A stretch of DNA of 64,000 nt. Source: Clostridium estertheticum (lineage in GTDB: Bacteria; Bacillota; Clostridia; Clostridiales; Clostridiaceae). The stretch is taken from the NCBI RefSeq assembly GCF_026650985.1, contig NZ_CP086239.1, positions 4,986,501-5,050,500 on the forward strand, written 5' to 3'. The number at the start of each line of letters is the position of its first letter. Within the stretch, counting starts at the first letter, position 1. A program made the position numbers and the translations under genes. The notes beneath the pieces are model-generated. The model did not search any database. It saw only the letters and a program-made list of their open reading frames with translations, and was not told where the DNA came from. Below are positions 7,922 through 16,269 of the stretch, in pieces.

Positions 7922-10900
7922 TTGATAACAAAACATAAAATAATTACAGTAAAAAACTTATTGATAATTTTTACTATAGCTCTATTGTATCAAATTCAAG
8001 TGTCTGTTTATAATACTCGCGCTGAAGTGAATTTATCAGCAATTAGTGCCACCACTGTAACCACTTCTCAAGAGAACCAGACTCTAATTGTAGGTGGGCC
8101 AACATTAACTCTAAAAGCTACAGTATTACCAGCTAATGCTGCAAATAAAGCAGTAATTTGGAGTAGTAGTAATGATGATGTGGCTACTGTAAGTACAGCT
8201 GGAATAGTAACTCCAATAGGTGAAGGTACAGCGATGATTGTAGTTAGAACAGTAGATGGAGGTCATATCGATACCTGCATTGTTACTGTAACTAAGAGTG
8301 ATGTATCAGGAATGACATTAACTCAAAACATGGTAACTTTGAAAATTAAGGGAACAATTACACTAAATCCTAAAATACTTCCGCTAGATGCTTCAAACAA
8401 AACAGTAATCTGGTATAGCGGAAATGAAGATGTAGCTAAAGTGAGTGATAAAGGAGTAGTAACTGCAATAACACCAGGATCAGCAGGTATTATTGGAAAA
8501 ACAGTGGATGGAGATTATTCAGTTTATTGCTTAGTATACGTGCCTGAAGAAGTAAGCAGTATTACCTTAAATCCAAACAATGTAAAATTTGCTTTAGGTG
8601 ATACTCCTGTTACGATATCGGCAAAAATCATGCCAGATAATCTCTCAATGAAGAGTATAACGTGGACTAGCAGTAATTATGGCATAGCTAATGTAGATTC
8701 AAATGGCAGGGTAACTCCTATGTCCGGTGGATCTGCGGTAATAACTGCAACATCAACTTATGATAAAACTAAAAAAGCTACGTGCAATGTAACTGTGAAT
8801 GGACTTATAACGGATACTAAAGTACATGCAACAGGAATTACTTTGAATGAGCATGATAAACATTTAATAGGGAATACTACTTTTACATTAAAACAGAGTA
8901 TATCGCCAAGTAATGCTGTAAATAAGGCAGTAAACTGGAGCAGTAGCAATGAAAATGTTGCTACAGTGAGTGCTACAGGTGTTGTAACTCCAATAGCTGA
9001 AGGTGTGACATTGATTGTAGTAACAACTGTGGATAGAGGAAATATGGATGGTTGCGTTGTTAACGTCACTAAGCAGGATGTAACAGGAATGACTTTAACT
9101 CAAAAGAGTGCAACTCTAAAAATTAAGGGCACCTTGACATTAAATCCAGATATACAACCAGGTAATGCAACAAACCAAACAGTAATTTGGAGTAGTGGAA
9201 ATGAAGATGTAGCCAAAGTAAGTGATACTGGAATAGTAACTGCAATAACATCCGGCTCTACAGGAATTATTGGTAGAACCGTGGATGGAGACTATTTAGT
9301 TTATTGCTTAATATATGTACCAGAAGTAATAAACAGCATTACCTTAAGTCAAAACAGTTTGAAATTTGATTTAGGGGGTGCTGCGACAGTACTGTCAACT
9401 AAAATCATGCCAGAGAATCTCTCGCTAAAGGATATTACGTGGACTAGTAGTAATTACAACATAGCTGATGTAGATTCAAATGGTAGGGTAACACCAAAGG
9501 CCAGTGGAAATGCAGTGATAACTGCAACTTCAGTTTATGATAAAACTAAAAAAGCTACATGTAGTGTAACTGTGAATGGACCTATAACGGACACTAAAAT
9601 ACATGCAACAGGAATTACTTTAAATGAGCATAGTAGAGATTTAATAGGAAATACTCCTTTTACATTAAAGCAGGTTATATTGCCAAGTAATGCTGTAAAT
9701 AAGGCAGTAACCTATAGTAGTAGTAATGAAAATGTTGCTACAGTGAGTGCTACAGGTGTTGTAACTCCATTAGCTGAAGGAATTACATTAATTATAGTAA
9801 CAACTGTGGATAGAGGAAATATGGATAGTTGTGTTGTTAATGTTACTAAGCAGAATGTAACAGGAATGACTCTAATTAAAAATTATGAAACTTTAAAAAT
9901 TAAGAGTACATTAACATTAAAGCCAGATATATTTCCAGGCAATGCAACAAACCAAACAGTAATTTGGAGTAGCGGGAATGAGGATGTAGCTAAGGTAAGT
10001 GATGCAGGGATAGTAACTGCATTATCACCCGGATCTGCTGGGATTATAGGTAAAACGGTGGATGGAAATTATTTAGTTTATTGCTTAGTGTATGTACCTG
10101 AAGTAATAGATAGTATTACCTTAAATCAAAACAGTTTAAAGCTTAAATTAGGTGATGCTGCTGTTACATTGTCTGCTAAGATTATGCCAGATAATCTCTC
10201 GGTAAATGGTGTTATATGGACTAGTAGTAATTATGGCATAGCTAATGTCGATTCAAATGGTAGGGTAACCTCAGTATCTGGAGGTAGTGCAGTTATAACG
10301 GCAACTTCAGTTTATGATAAGACTAAAAAAGCCACATGTAGTGTAAATGTAATTGGGCCTATATCTGATGATCTTAAAGTACATGCGACAAGTATTTCTA
10401 TAAAACCAATTGTAAATCCGTCAATTGTGGGAACTCCATTTACATTAACTACAGTTATAAATCCAAGTAATGCAGTTAATAAGGCAGTAACCTATAGTAG
10501 TAGTAATGAGAATGTAGCTGTAGTAAGTGCTACAGGGGTAGTAACGCCAATAGCTGAAGGAGTGACGTTAATTATTGTGACTACAGTTGATAGAGGGATT
10601 ATGGATGCTTGTTTTGTAAATGTAACTAAGCAAGACATAGCAGAAATGACATTAATTAAAAATAGTGAGACTTTAAAGATTAAGAGCACTTTAACATTAA
10701 AGCCAGGTATACTTCCAACAAATGCATCAAATAAAACAATAATTTGGAGTAGTGGAAATAATGATGTAGCTAGTGTAAGTGATGATGGAATAGTAACTGC
10801 AATAACAGCTGGAACAACAGGTATTATCGGAAGATCAGTTGAAGGAAATCATTTAGTTTATTGCATAATTAATGTACCAGAGCAGGTAGATAACATTATA

Positions 10901-11164
10901 CTAAATCAGAATAGTTTAAAATTTAAATTAGGGGATTCTTCTGTAAACTTGTCAGCTATTGTTATGCCAGAAAACCAAAAGGTAAAGCGCGTTACGTGGA
11001 CTAGTAGTAACCCAATTGTCGCTAATGTTGATTCAAACGGAAGGGTAACACCAACCTCTGGAGGAACTACAACGATAACTGCAACTTCAGTGGATGATAC
11101 AACTAAAAAAGCTACATGCAGTGTAACTGTGCTACAACCTGCAACAGGGGTTATTATAAATTAG
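7922..11164 (+). CDS. Secreted protein of twelve bacterial Ig-like (Big_2) domains
   Basis: Start TTG at 7922 has AGGGAGTGA 4-5 nt upstream and yields a classic signal peptide: basic lead (ITKHKIITVKN), hydrophobic core (LLIIFTIALLY), and a possible cleavage near TRAEVN. The remaining ~1045 residues are twelve Big_2 domains of ~85 residues with the hallmark WSSSNxxVATVS..G.VTP..G.a.I pattern. They occur in four super-repeats of three domain types (A: ATGITLNE..., B: VTGMTLTQ..., C: INSITLNQN...), period 259-260 residues. Each domain has one Cys in its last strand. No LPXTG, S-layer, choline-binding or catalytic domain is visible; the chain stops at ATGVIIN, where a thirteenth domain would begin. 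Big_2 domains usually serve as stalks or carbohydrate/cell-surface binding modules. The actual role is unknown. Confidence 0.85.
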   Translation: MITKHKIITVKNLLIIFTIALLYQIQVSVYNTRAEVNLSAISATTVTTSQENQTLIVGGPTLTLKATVLPANAANKAVIWSSSNDDVATVSTAGIVTPIGEGTAMIVVRTVDGGHIDTCIVTVTKSDVSGMTLTQNMVTLKIKGTITLNPKILPLDASNKTVIWYSGNEDVAKVSDKGVVTAITPGSAGIIGKTVDGDYSVYCLVYVPEEVSSITLNPNNVKFALGDTPVTISAKIMPDNLSMKSITWTSSNYGIANVDSNGRVTPMSGGSAVITATSTYDKTKKATCNVTVNGLITDTKVHATGITLNEHDKHLIGNTTFTLKQSISPSNAVNKAVNWSSSNENVATVSATGVVTPIAEGVTLIVVTTVDRGNMDGCVVNVTKQDVTGMTLTQKSATLKIKGTLTLNPDIQPGNATNQTVIWSSGNEDVAKVSDTGIVTAITSGSTGIIGRTVDGDYLVYCLIYVPEVINSITLSQNSLKFDLGGAATVLSTKIMPENLSLKDITWTSSNYNIADVDSNGRVTPKASGNAVITATSVYDKTKKATCSVTVNGPITDTKIHATGITLNEHSRDLIGNTPFTLKQVILPSNAVNKAVTYSSSNENVATVSATGVVTPLAEGITLIIVTTVDRGNMDSCVVNVTKQNVTGMTLIKNYETLKIKSTLTLKPDIFPGNATNQTVIWSSGNEDVAKVSDAGIVTALSPGSAGIIGKTVDGNYLVYCLVYVPEVIDSITLNQNSLKLKLGDAAVTLSAKIMPDNLSVNGVIWTSSNYGIANVDSNGRVTSVSGGSAVITATSVYDKTKKATCSVNVIGPISDDLKVHATSISIKPIVNPSIVGTPFTLTTVINPSNAVNKAVTYSSSNENVAVVSATGVVTPIAEGVTLIIVTTVDRGIMDACFVNVTKQDIAEMTLIKNSETLKIKSTLTLKPGILPTNASNKTIIWSSGNNDVASVSDDGIVTAITAGTTGIIGRSVEGNHLVYCIINVPEQVDNIILNQNSLKFKLGDSSVNLSAIVMPENQKVKRVTWTSSNPIVANVDSNGRVTPTSGGTTTITATSVDDTTKKATCSVTVLQPATGVIIN
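8047..11152 (+). repeat. Four tandem ~778-bp super-repeats inside the Big_2 gene
   Basis: Units run roughly 8047-8823, 8824-9600, 9601-10380 and 10381-11152, anchored by the recurring ACATGC at 8824, 9601 and 10381 (periods 777 and 780 bp). Long blocks are nearly identical at DNA level, so copy-number change by recombination is possible. Confidence 0.85.
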
Positions 11165-11180
11165 AGAGATGACATATATT

Positions 11181-11223
11181 AGATTAATATGAAAAACTTT
11201 GTTTTCATATTAATCTTTTTTTA
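11181..11223 (+). terminator. Terminator of the Big_2 gene
   Basis: AGATTAATATGAAAA pairs with TTTTCATATTAATCT and is followed by a T-run. Confidence 0.85.
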
Positions 11224-11243
11224 TCTTTATTAATATAAACAGC

Positions 11244-11272
11244 TTGCATTAATGTTGAATTTGAAATATAAT
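11244..11272 (+). promoter_or_regulatory. Promoter of the nag operon
   Basis: TTGCAT at 11244-11249 and TATAAT at 11267-11272 are separated by 17 bp. Confidence 0.7.
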
Positions 11273-11274
11273 TG

Positions 11275-11282
11275 GTATATAC
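11275..11282. promoter_or_regulatory. Probable NagR operator
   Basis: GTATATAC fits the GT-N-TA-N-AC core bound by HutC-subfamily GntR repressors, the subfamily of the adjacent regulator. It lies directly behind the -10 box, over the transcription start, so autorepression is likely. Confidence 0.6.
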
Positions 11283-11284
11283 AA

Positions 11285-11311
11285 CATAACAACATGTCAA
11301 CAGTTGTTATG
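11285..11311. repeat. Perfect 9-bp inverted repeat in the nag leader
   Basis: CATAACAAC (11285-11293) and GTTGTTATG (11303-11311) flank a 9-nt loop in the untranslated leader, 34 bp before the nagR start. It could be a second regulator site or an RNA hairpin. Confidence 0.5.
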
Positions 11312-11345
11312 AAAATAAATTTAATTGTAAGTGAGGAGAAAAATT

Positions 11346-12077
11346 TTGAAAAAAGTTTCGAAGGATAATCCTATACCACTTCATTACCAGATAAAAGAAA
11401 TATTACAAGAAATGATTGAAAATGAAGTATTAAAACCTGGAGATTCAATTCCAACAGAAAGAGAATTATGCAAAGTACAAGGTGTTAGTAGAATGACAGT
11501 TAATAAGGCTATTATGTCACTTGTAAATGAGGGACTTATATATAGACAGCAGGGCAAAGGGACGTTTGTGTCTATTGCAAAGGTCAATCGTGAGATATCA
11601 CTTCTTAAAGGTTTTAGTGAGCAAATGCAGGACAATGGGGTGATCTCAAAAACTAAAATATTATCTTTTGAGATAATAGATGCCACAAAGCAATGCATGC
11701 TTGAACTTAAAATGCCTATTGATGAAAATAAGATTATTGAAATTAAAAGATTGAGGTTTGGTGATCAGCAACCGGTAGCAATTGAAACAGCATGGCTTCC
11801 GTATTGCTTATTTGATGGAATGACAAGGGATATGGTAGAGGGGAAATCACTGTTTAGTATATTTCGTGAGAAATATGGATATTATCCTTATGAGGCTAAG
11901 CAAATAATTGAACCTATAATGCTTAACGAGTATGACAGCGAGCTTCTAAATCAAGATAAGTATGCTTTGGCGTTAACATTTAGGAGAACCACATATTTAG
12001 AAAATGGAACCCCAATTGAATATACCAAAGCAATATATAGAAGTGATAAGTATAAATATCAAATAACATTAAAGTAA
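11346..12077 (+). CDS. nagR: GntR/HutC-family transcriptional regulator of amino-sugar use
   Basis: A 243-residue repressor: N-terminal GntR winged helix (IPLHYQIKEILQEMI, PTERELCKVQGVSRMTVNKAIMSLVNEGLIYRQQGKGTFV) and a C-terminal UTRA effector domain (IIEIKRLRFGDQQPVAIETAWLP, YLENGTPIEYTKAIYR). Homologues such as Bacillus NagR/YvoA and Streptomyces DasR sense glucosamine-6-phosphate or its N-acetyl form. The TTG at 11346 is chosen because GAGGAG ends 7 nt before it; a GTG at 11331 lies inside that ribosome site. nagA and nagB follow on the same strand, giving a self-contained regulated operon. Confidence 0.88.
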   Translation: MKKVSKDNPIPLHYQIKEILQEMIENEVLKPGDSIPTERELCKVQGVSRMTVNKAIMSLVNEGLIYRQQGKGTFVSIAKVNREISLLKGFSEQMQDNGVISKTKILSFEIIDATKQCMLELKMPIDENKIIEIKRLRFGDQQPVAIETAWLPYCLFDGMTRDMVEGKSLFSIFREKYGYYPYEAKQIIEPIMLNEYDSELLNQDKYALALTFRRTTYLENGTPIEYTKAIYRSDKYKYQITLK

Positions 12078-12095
12078 AGAAAAATATTTGATGAG

Positions 12096-13262
12096 GTGAT
12101 TAATATTAAAGCTATAATTAATGGAAAACTTATTATGAAAGATAGAATTATTTATAATAGCGTAATAGTTTTTGATAAGAAAATTATTGGCATTATAGAT
12201 AATGATAACTTCCATCAGTATAAAGAAGGGTGCATGGAAGAAATAAAAATTATTGATGCTAAGGGTAGATTCGTATCACCAGGTTTTATTGATATTCATA
12301 TTCATGGCAGTGGTGGATATGATACTATGGATGCTACAAAGAAAGCCTTGAAAATTATAGGTTCTACCATAGCTGTAAATGGAGTAACTGGCTATTTGCC
12401 TACTACAATGACTATGGATACTGATAGCATATATAAAACGTTAGATGTTGTTCGAGAAGAAATGGGAATAGAGACTATGGGAGCAAAAATTCTAGGGGTA
12501 CATATGGAGGGACCTTTTATAAATGAAAAGTATAAAGGTGCTCAAAAGGCGAATAATATTATAAAACCAGATTATGATATTATAAAGGATTATTTAGATA
12601 TTATTAAGATTATAACCCTTGCTCCTGAAAAGGATATAGATCATAGTTTTATAAAAAAAGTCAAAAATAATTCTAAAATCACATTATCAGTAGGTCACTC
12701 TGACGCAAGTTTTGAGGAAACTATGAAAGCAATTGATGATGGAATATCACATGCGACGCATATTTTTAATGCTATGACTCCACTTAACCACAGAAAGCCA
12801 GGCATTGTAGGTGCAATTTTTACAAGTGATATATCCTGCGAATTAATAGCAGATTTAATACATGTTCATCCTGCGATTTTTAATATACTAATAAATATTG
12901 TACATAAAGATAGAATGGTTCTTATAACAGATTCTATGAGAGCTGGTTGCATTAAGGGTGGCGTGTCTGAGCTTGGAGGACAAAAGGTAATGGTTGAAAA
13001 TGGAGCTGCAAGACTTGAGGATGGGACACTCGCAGGTAGCGTTTTGACTCTAAACAAGGCAGTACTCAATATTCTGCGAAACAGTAATTTAGAAATTTAT
13101 GATGTTGTAGCTATGGCAACAATTAATCCAGCAAAGGTAATTAATATGGATAACAAAATTGGAAGTTTAAGGCCAGGATATGATGCAGATATAGCTATTT
13201 TTAATGATGATATAGATGTGTCTTTTACAATAGTCAATGGAAAAATAGTGTACGAAGCTTAA
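12096..13262 (+). CDS. nagA: N-acetylglucosamine-6-phosphate deacetylase
   Basis: Removes the acetyl group from GlcNAc-6-P to give glucosamine-6-P, the substrate of the next gene. It is an amidohydrolase barrel: metal-binding HIHGSGGYDTMDA, catalytic-site VHMEGPFINEKYKGAQ, SVGHSDA, HIFNAMTPLNHRKPG, and the conserved ITDSMRAG/DGTLAGSVLTL region. The start is unusual. A GTG at 12096 sits within the GAGGTGAT ribosome site; spacing and homology (IKAIINGK as the usual first residues) instead point to an ATT codon at 12105, 6 nt after that site. Coordinates use the conservative GTG. It follows nagR by a few bases. Confidence 0.92.
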   Translation: MINIKAIINGKLIMKDRIIYNSVIVFDKKIIGIIDNDNFHQYKEGCMEEIKIIDAKGRFVSPGFIDIHIHGSGGYDTMDATKKALKIIGSTIAVNGVTGYLPTTMTMDTDSIYKTLDVVREEMGIETMGAKILGVHMEGPFINEKYKGAQKANNIIKPDYDIIKDYLDIIKIITLAPEKDIDHSFIKKVKNNSKITLSVGHSDASFEETMKAIDDGISHATHIFNAMTPLNHRKPGIVGAIFTSDISCELIADLIHVHPAIFNILINIVHKDRMVLITDSMRAGCIKGGVSELGGQKVMVENGAARLEDGTLAGSVLTLNKAVLNILRNSNLEIYDVVAMATINPAKVINMDNKIGSLRPGYDADIAIFNDDIDVSFTIVNGKIVYEA

Positions 13263-13300
13263 AAGTGATATTTTGAGTAATATTATAAGGTGGTGCCAAT

Positions 13301-14026
13301 ATGAGAATAATAGTTGTAGATAATTATGAGGAAATGAGTAAGAGAGCTGCTTTAATGGTTGCAAGTCAAATTACGTTAAAGCCGGATAGTGTTTTAGGAC
13401 TTGCGACTGGTGATACTCCATTAGGTATGTATGAGGAATTAGTTAAGTTGTATAATAAAAAAGAAGTGGATTTTAAAGAGGTCAGAACTTTTAACTTAGA
13501 TGAATATCATGGACTTGATCGTGAAAATTCACAAAGTTATTATAGTTATATGACTAGGAACCTATTTGATAAGGTGGATATAAGTAAAAACAATATTAAT
13601 ATGCCTGATGGAATGGCAAAGGATGTAAATGCTAGTTGTATGCTTTATGAAAGTAAAATAAAGACACTTGGTGGCATAGATATGCAAGTGCTTGGTATAG
13701 GCGGAAATGGACATATCGGGTTTAATGAACCAAATGTAAATTTCGAAGCGCAGACGCATTTAGTAAATCTTGACGAACAAACAATAGAAGCTAATTCTAG
13801 GTTTTTTAAGTCAATAGAGGAAGTCCCAGTAAAAGCGATAAGCATGGGTATAAAGACAATAATGAACTCTAAAAAAATAATTTTACTTGCAAATGGATTA
13901 AATAAAGCTGAAGTTATAGAAAAAGCAGTTAATGGAAAAATCAATCCTAATATACCTGCTTCAATTCTTCAACTTCACAATGACGTAACTATTATTATAG
14001 ACAAAGAAGCAGCGAGCTTACTATAA
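13301..14026 (+). CDS. nagB: Glucosamine-6-phosphate deaminase
   Basis: Converts glucosamine-6-P to fructose-6-P and ammonia, feeding amino sugars into glycolysis. The 241-residue protein has the sugar-phosphate isomerase signatures LATGDTPLGMYEEL, FNLDEYHGL (catalytic Asp), GIGGNGHIGFNEP (catalytic Asn-His-Gly region) and ANGLNKAEVIEKAVNG. AAGGTGG precedes the ATG. It is the last gene of nagR-nagA-nagB, closed by a strong terminator. There is no amino-sugar transporter in the window, so uptake must be encoded elsewhere, for example by a PTS using the HPr/EI pair found further right. Confidence 0.95.
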   Translation: MRIIVVDNYEEMSKRAALMVASQITLKPDSVLGLATGDTPLGMYEELVKLYNKKEVDFKEVRTFNLDEYHGLDRENSQSYYSYMTRNLFDKVDISKNNINMPDGMAKDVNASCMLYESKIKTLGGIDMQVLGIGGNGHIGFNEPNVNFEAQTHLVNLDEQTIEANSRFFKSIEEVPVKAISMGIKTIMNSKKIILLANGLNKAEVIEKAVNGKINPNIPASILQLHNDVTIIIDKEAASLL

Positions 14027-14030
14027 AATT

Positions 14031-14072
14031 AAAACACCCACTCTAGCCATTTGTGCAAGAGTAGGTGTTTTG
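14031..14072. terminator. Terminator between nagB and the CBS protein
   Basis: AAAACACCCACTCT pairs with AGAGTAGGTGTTTT (one mismatch), with T/A tracts on both sides, so it can serve both convergent genes. Confidence 0.8.
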
Positions 14073-14088
14073 TTCATTATGGAATATA

Positions 14089-14517
14089 TTAAATCAAATT
14101 CTTAAATTCATCATTTTCGTATAATAAATCGTAACAATAAGTCATTATATCACTTCGTTTAATTATACCTATAAAAACACCGTTATCATCTAGAACGGGA
14201 ACAAAGTTTTGATCCTTTGCTAGAGATATTAAGCTCTCTATATCTGCATTAATCAATACTGATTTGTTTTTAACATGTCTTGGTATATCACCAATTAAAA
14301 TTTTATTTGTATCGTTAAAACTTAAATTTGGAGTGTTCTTTAATTTCCATAATAAATCACCTTCAGTTAATGTACCTACATAATGACCAGATTCATTTAC
14401 TAAGGGCACAGAAGTATATCTATGGTACTCCATTCGTTCTAAAGCTTGTCTCATTGTAGAACTTGGTTTTTCATAAATAACTTCATTTTTAGGTGTAAGA
14501 AAGAAAGCTATATTCAT
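14089..14517 (-). CDS. Protein with two CBS domains
   Basis: The 142 residues form a tandem CBS pair (Bateman module): first domain about 1-65 (MRQALERMEYHRYTSVPLVNESGHYVGTLTEGDLLWKL), second about 75-135 (NFVPVLDDNGVFIGIIKRSDIMTYC). Such modules bind adenine nucleotides and report energy or second-messenger state; no effector domain is attached, so the partner is unknown. AAAGGATGG precedes the ATG. It stands alone between the nag operon and a MATE transporter. Confidence 0.85.
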   Translation of the reverse strand: MNIAFFLTPKNEVIYEKPSSTMRQALERMEYHRYTSVPLVNESGHYVGTLTEGDLLWKLKNTPNLSFNDTNKILIGDIPRHVKNKSVLINADIESLISLAKDQNFVPVLDDNGVFIGIIKRSDIMTYCYDLLYENDEFKNLI

Positions 14518-14611
14518 AGTTCAACCATCCTTTAAAGTTCTTTATTTTGGTTTATTAGTTATATAATTATAACATGTTTTATAGTCCTATATATTAACAA
14601 AACATTAAAAT

Positions 14612-15961
14612 TTAATGTGAGGAGTTTGTCTGCAGTTTTATTACAGTTTTACTTTTCCATTTTCCTTTTTTAAACCTTATAAGGTAGAGCGTGCCACGAA
14701 CTAACCAATCAACAATCATGCCTACCCATACACCTACAAGTCCAAAGTTTAATACAACTCCTAGTAAATAACCTAAAGTAATTCTAAATAACCACATGCC
14801 TATAATTGAAGTTATCAGTGTATATTTTACATCGCCTGCACCTTTTAGACCTGCAGGAAGAACAAAGGATATAGACCATAGGGGGATACATGCTGAGTTT
14901 ACTATAAGGACGGTTGAGGCCAAATGGATTATTGCCTTATCAGTAATAAATAGTGATGTTACTTTTCCTGCAAAGGGTATGAATATTAAGGCTATAGCAA
15001 TTAAAGCAAAAGTCGATAGTTTTGTAATATAGGAGAGATCACTCCCTGCTTCCTCACTTTCTCCTCTTCCCATATGGTTTCCAACAAGAGCGGTTGCTGC
15101 AATACATAGTGAATTTCCTGGAACATTAAGCATCGTTGCAACTGAGCCAGCAATAGCGTTTGCGGCAACTGCTATAGTTCCCATATCTACTATATAAATT
15201 TGAGTGATTAACTTTCCACCATTAAAAAGTAGCGACTCTATACTCGCAGGTATTCCAATGCCAAATATGAGTTTTAATAATGATTTATCAAATTTGAATC
15301 CTTTTACATTTGTAAGTTTTAAAATCTTTGAACCACGTAAAAGTACAAATAAGATAATAATGCCTCCACTAACTCTAGCAATTGCGATGCCAAGGGCAGC
15401 TCCCATTATTCCCATGTGTAGTATATTTATAAAAGTGTACGTTAAAATTACGTTTATAATATTCATAAAAATACTGATCTTCATAGGAGTTTTTGTGTCT
15501 CCGGCCCCACGCAAAAGTCCATTTGATATCAAATCAATTGTTATTAGTGGATAAGTAAGTAAAGTTATGCCTAAATATGTATGGGCATTACTTATTACTT
15601 TAGGGTCGGCTGAGCCAAATAACATTCCAATTAAAGGACCTTGGAATATAAACATTATAATAGTTATAACAAAAGTAATTATAAGTCCTGAAAAAAGAGC
15701 TTGCTGCATTGCAGCATTAGCCTTTTTTATATTTCCTTGTCCAATAAATTGGGCTACAACGACCATGCCCCCAATTGCGAGAGCTGAAAAGCATGCTATA
15801 AAAATATTATTCACTGAATCTACCATTCCAATTGCAGAAACTGCTTCTGCTCCTATGCGACCTGCCATCATAGTATTTATCATACCAAGCGATATAACAA
15901 ATAATTGTTCTGTTATTATTGGTATTGCTAAATTAAATACATCTTTTCGTATCCATTTCAC
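14612..15961 (-). CDS. MATE-family multidrug/metabolite efflux transporter
   Basis: A 449-residue polytopic membrane protein with the twofold-repeated MATE architecture (about 12 helices). Family features include MINTMMAGRIGAEAVSAIGMVDSVNNI in the first half and GSVATMLNVPGNSLCIAATALVGNHMGRG in the second. It exchanges cations for small organic cations; the substrate cannot be inferred. Gene and neighbour CBS protein are on the same strand, about 95 bp apart, with separate ribosome sites. Confidence 0.9.
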   Translation of the reverse strand: MKWIRKDVFNLAIPIITEQLFVISLGMINTMMAGRIGAEAVSAIGMVDSVNNIFIACFSALAIGGMVVVAQFIGQGNIKKANAAMQQALFSGLIITFVITIIMFIFQGPLIGMLFGSADPKVISNAHTYLGITLLTYPLITIDLISNGLLRGAGDTKTPMKISIFMNIINVILTYTFINILHMGIMGAALGIAIARVSGGIIILFVLLRGSKILKLTNVKGFKFDKSLLKLIFGIGIPASIESLLFNGGKLITQIYIVDMGTIAVAANAIAGSVATMLNVPGNSLCIAATALVGNHMGRGESEEAGSDLSYITKLSTFALIAIALIFIPFAGKVTSLFITDKAIIHLASTVLIVNSACIPLWSISFVLPAGLKGAGDVKYTLITSIIGMWLFRITLGYLLGVVLNFGLVGVWVGMIVDWLVRGTLYLIRFKKGKWKSKTVIKLQTNSSH

Positions 15962-16269
15962 GTAAACGCCTTCTTATCAAATTTTAAGTTTATTTATCTT
16001 ATGTATCATATATGGTTTATAGCACAGTATTTCAAATTATATTAAATATGTACATCTATATTTATATTATAACATTATAATTCTTTCAATTCATATATTA
16101 ATGAACTTTTATAAAATAGTTAACTTAAGATAACCCAATATATTTTTATAAATATAGCTATTTTATATTTTAATTAATGGTAAAATATATTTTAATATAC
16201 TATAATATATACAATAATAAATTATTGTGGTAATAGTTATTAAGAGTCAAAAAGTAAGGGAGTGAGTGT
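15962..16269. other. AT-rich divergent intergenic region
   Basis: About 300 bases between the divergent MATE and ParB-like/BMP genes. It is extremely AT-rich with many TATA-like runs around 16140-16220; no specific operator or RNA could be singled out. Confidence 0.4.

Noticed and set aside
8047-11152. Long DNA repeats taken as a mobile or CRISPR-like array
   Set aside because: The repeats are in frame within one coding sequence and encode Big_2 domains.
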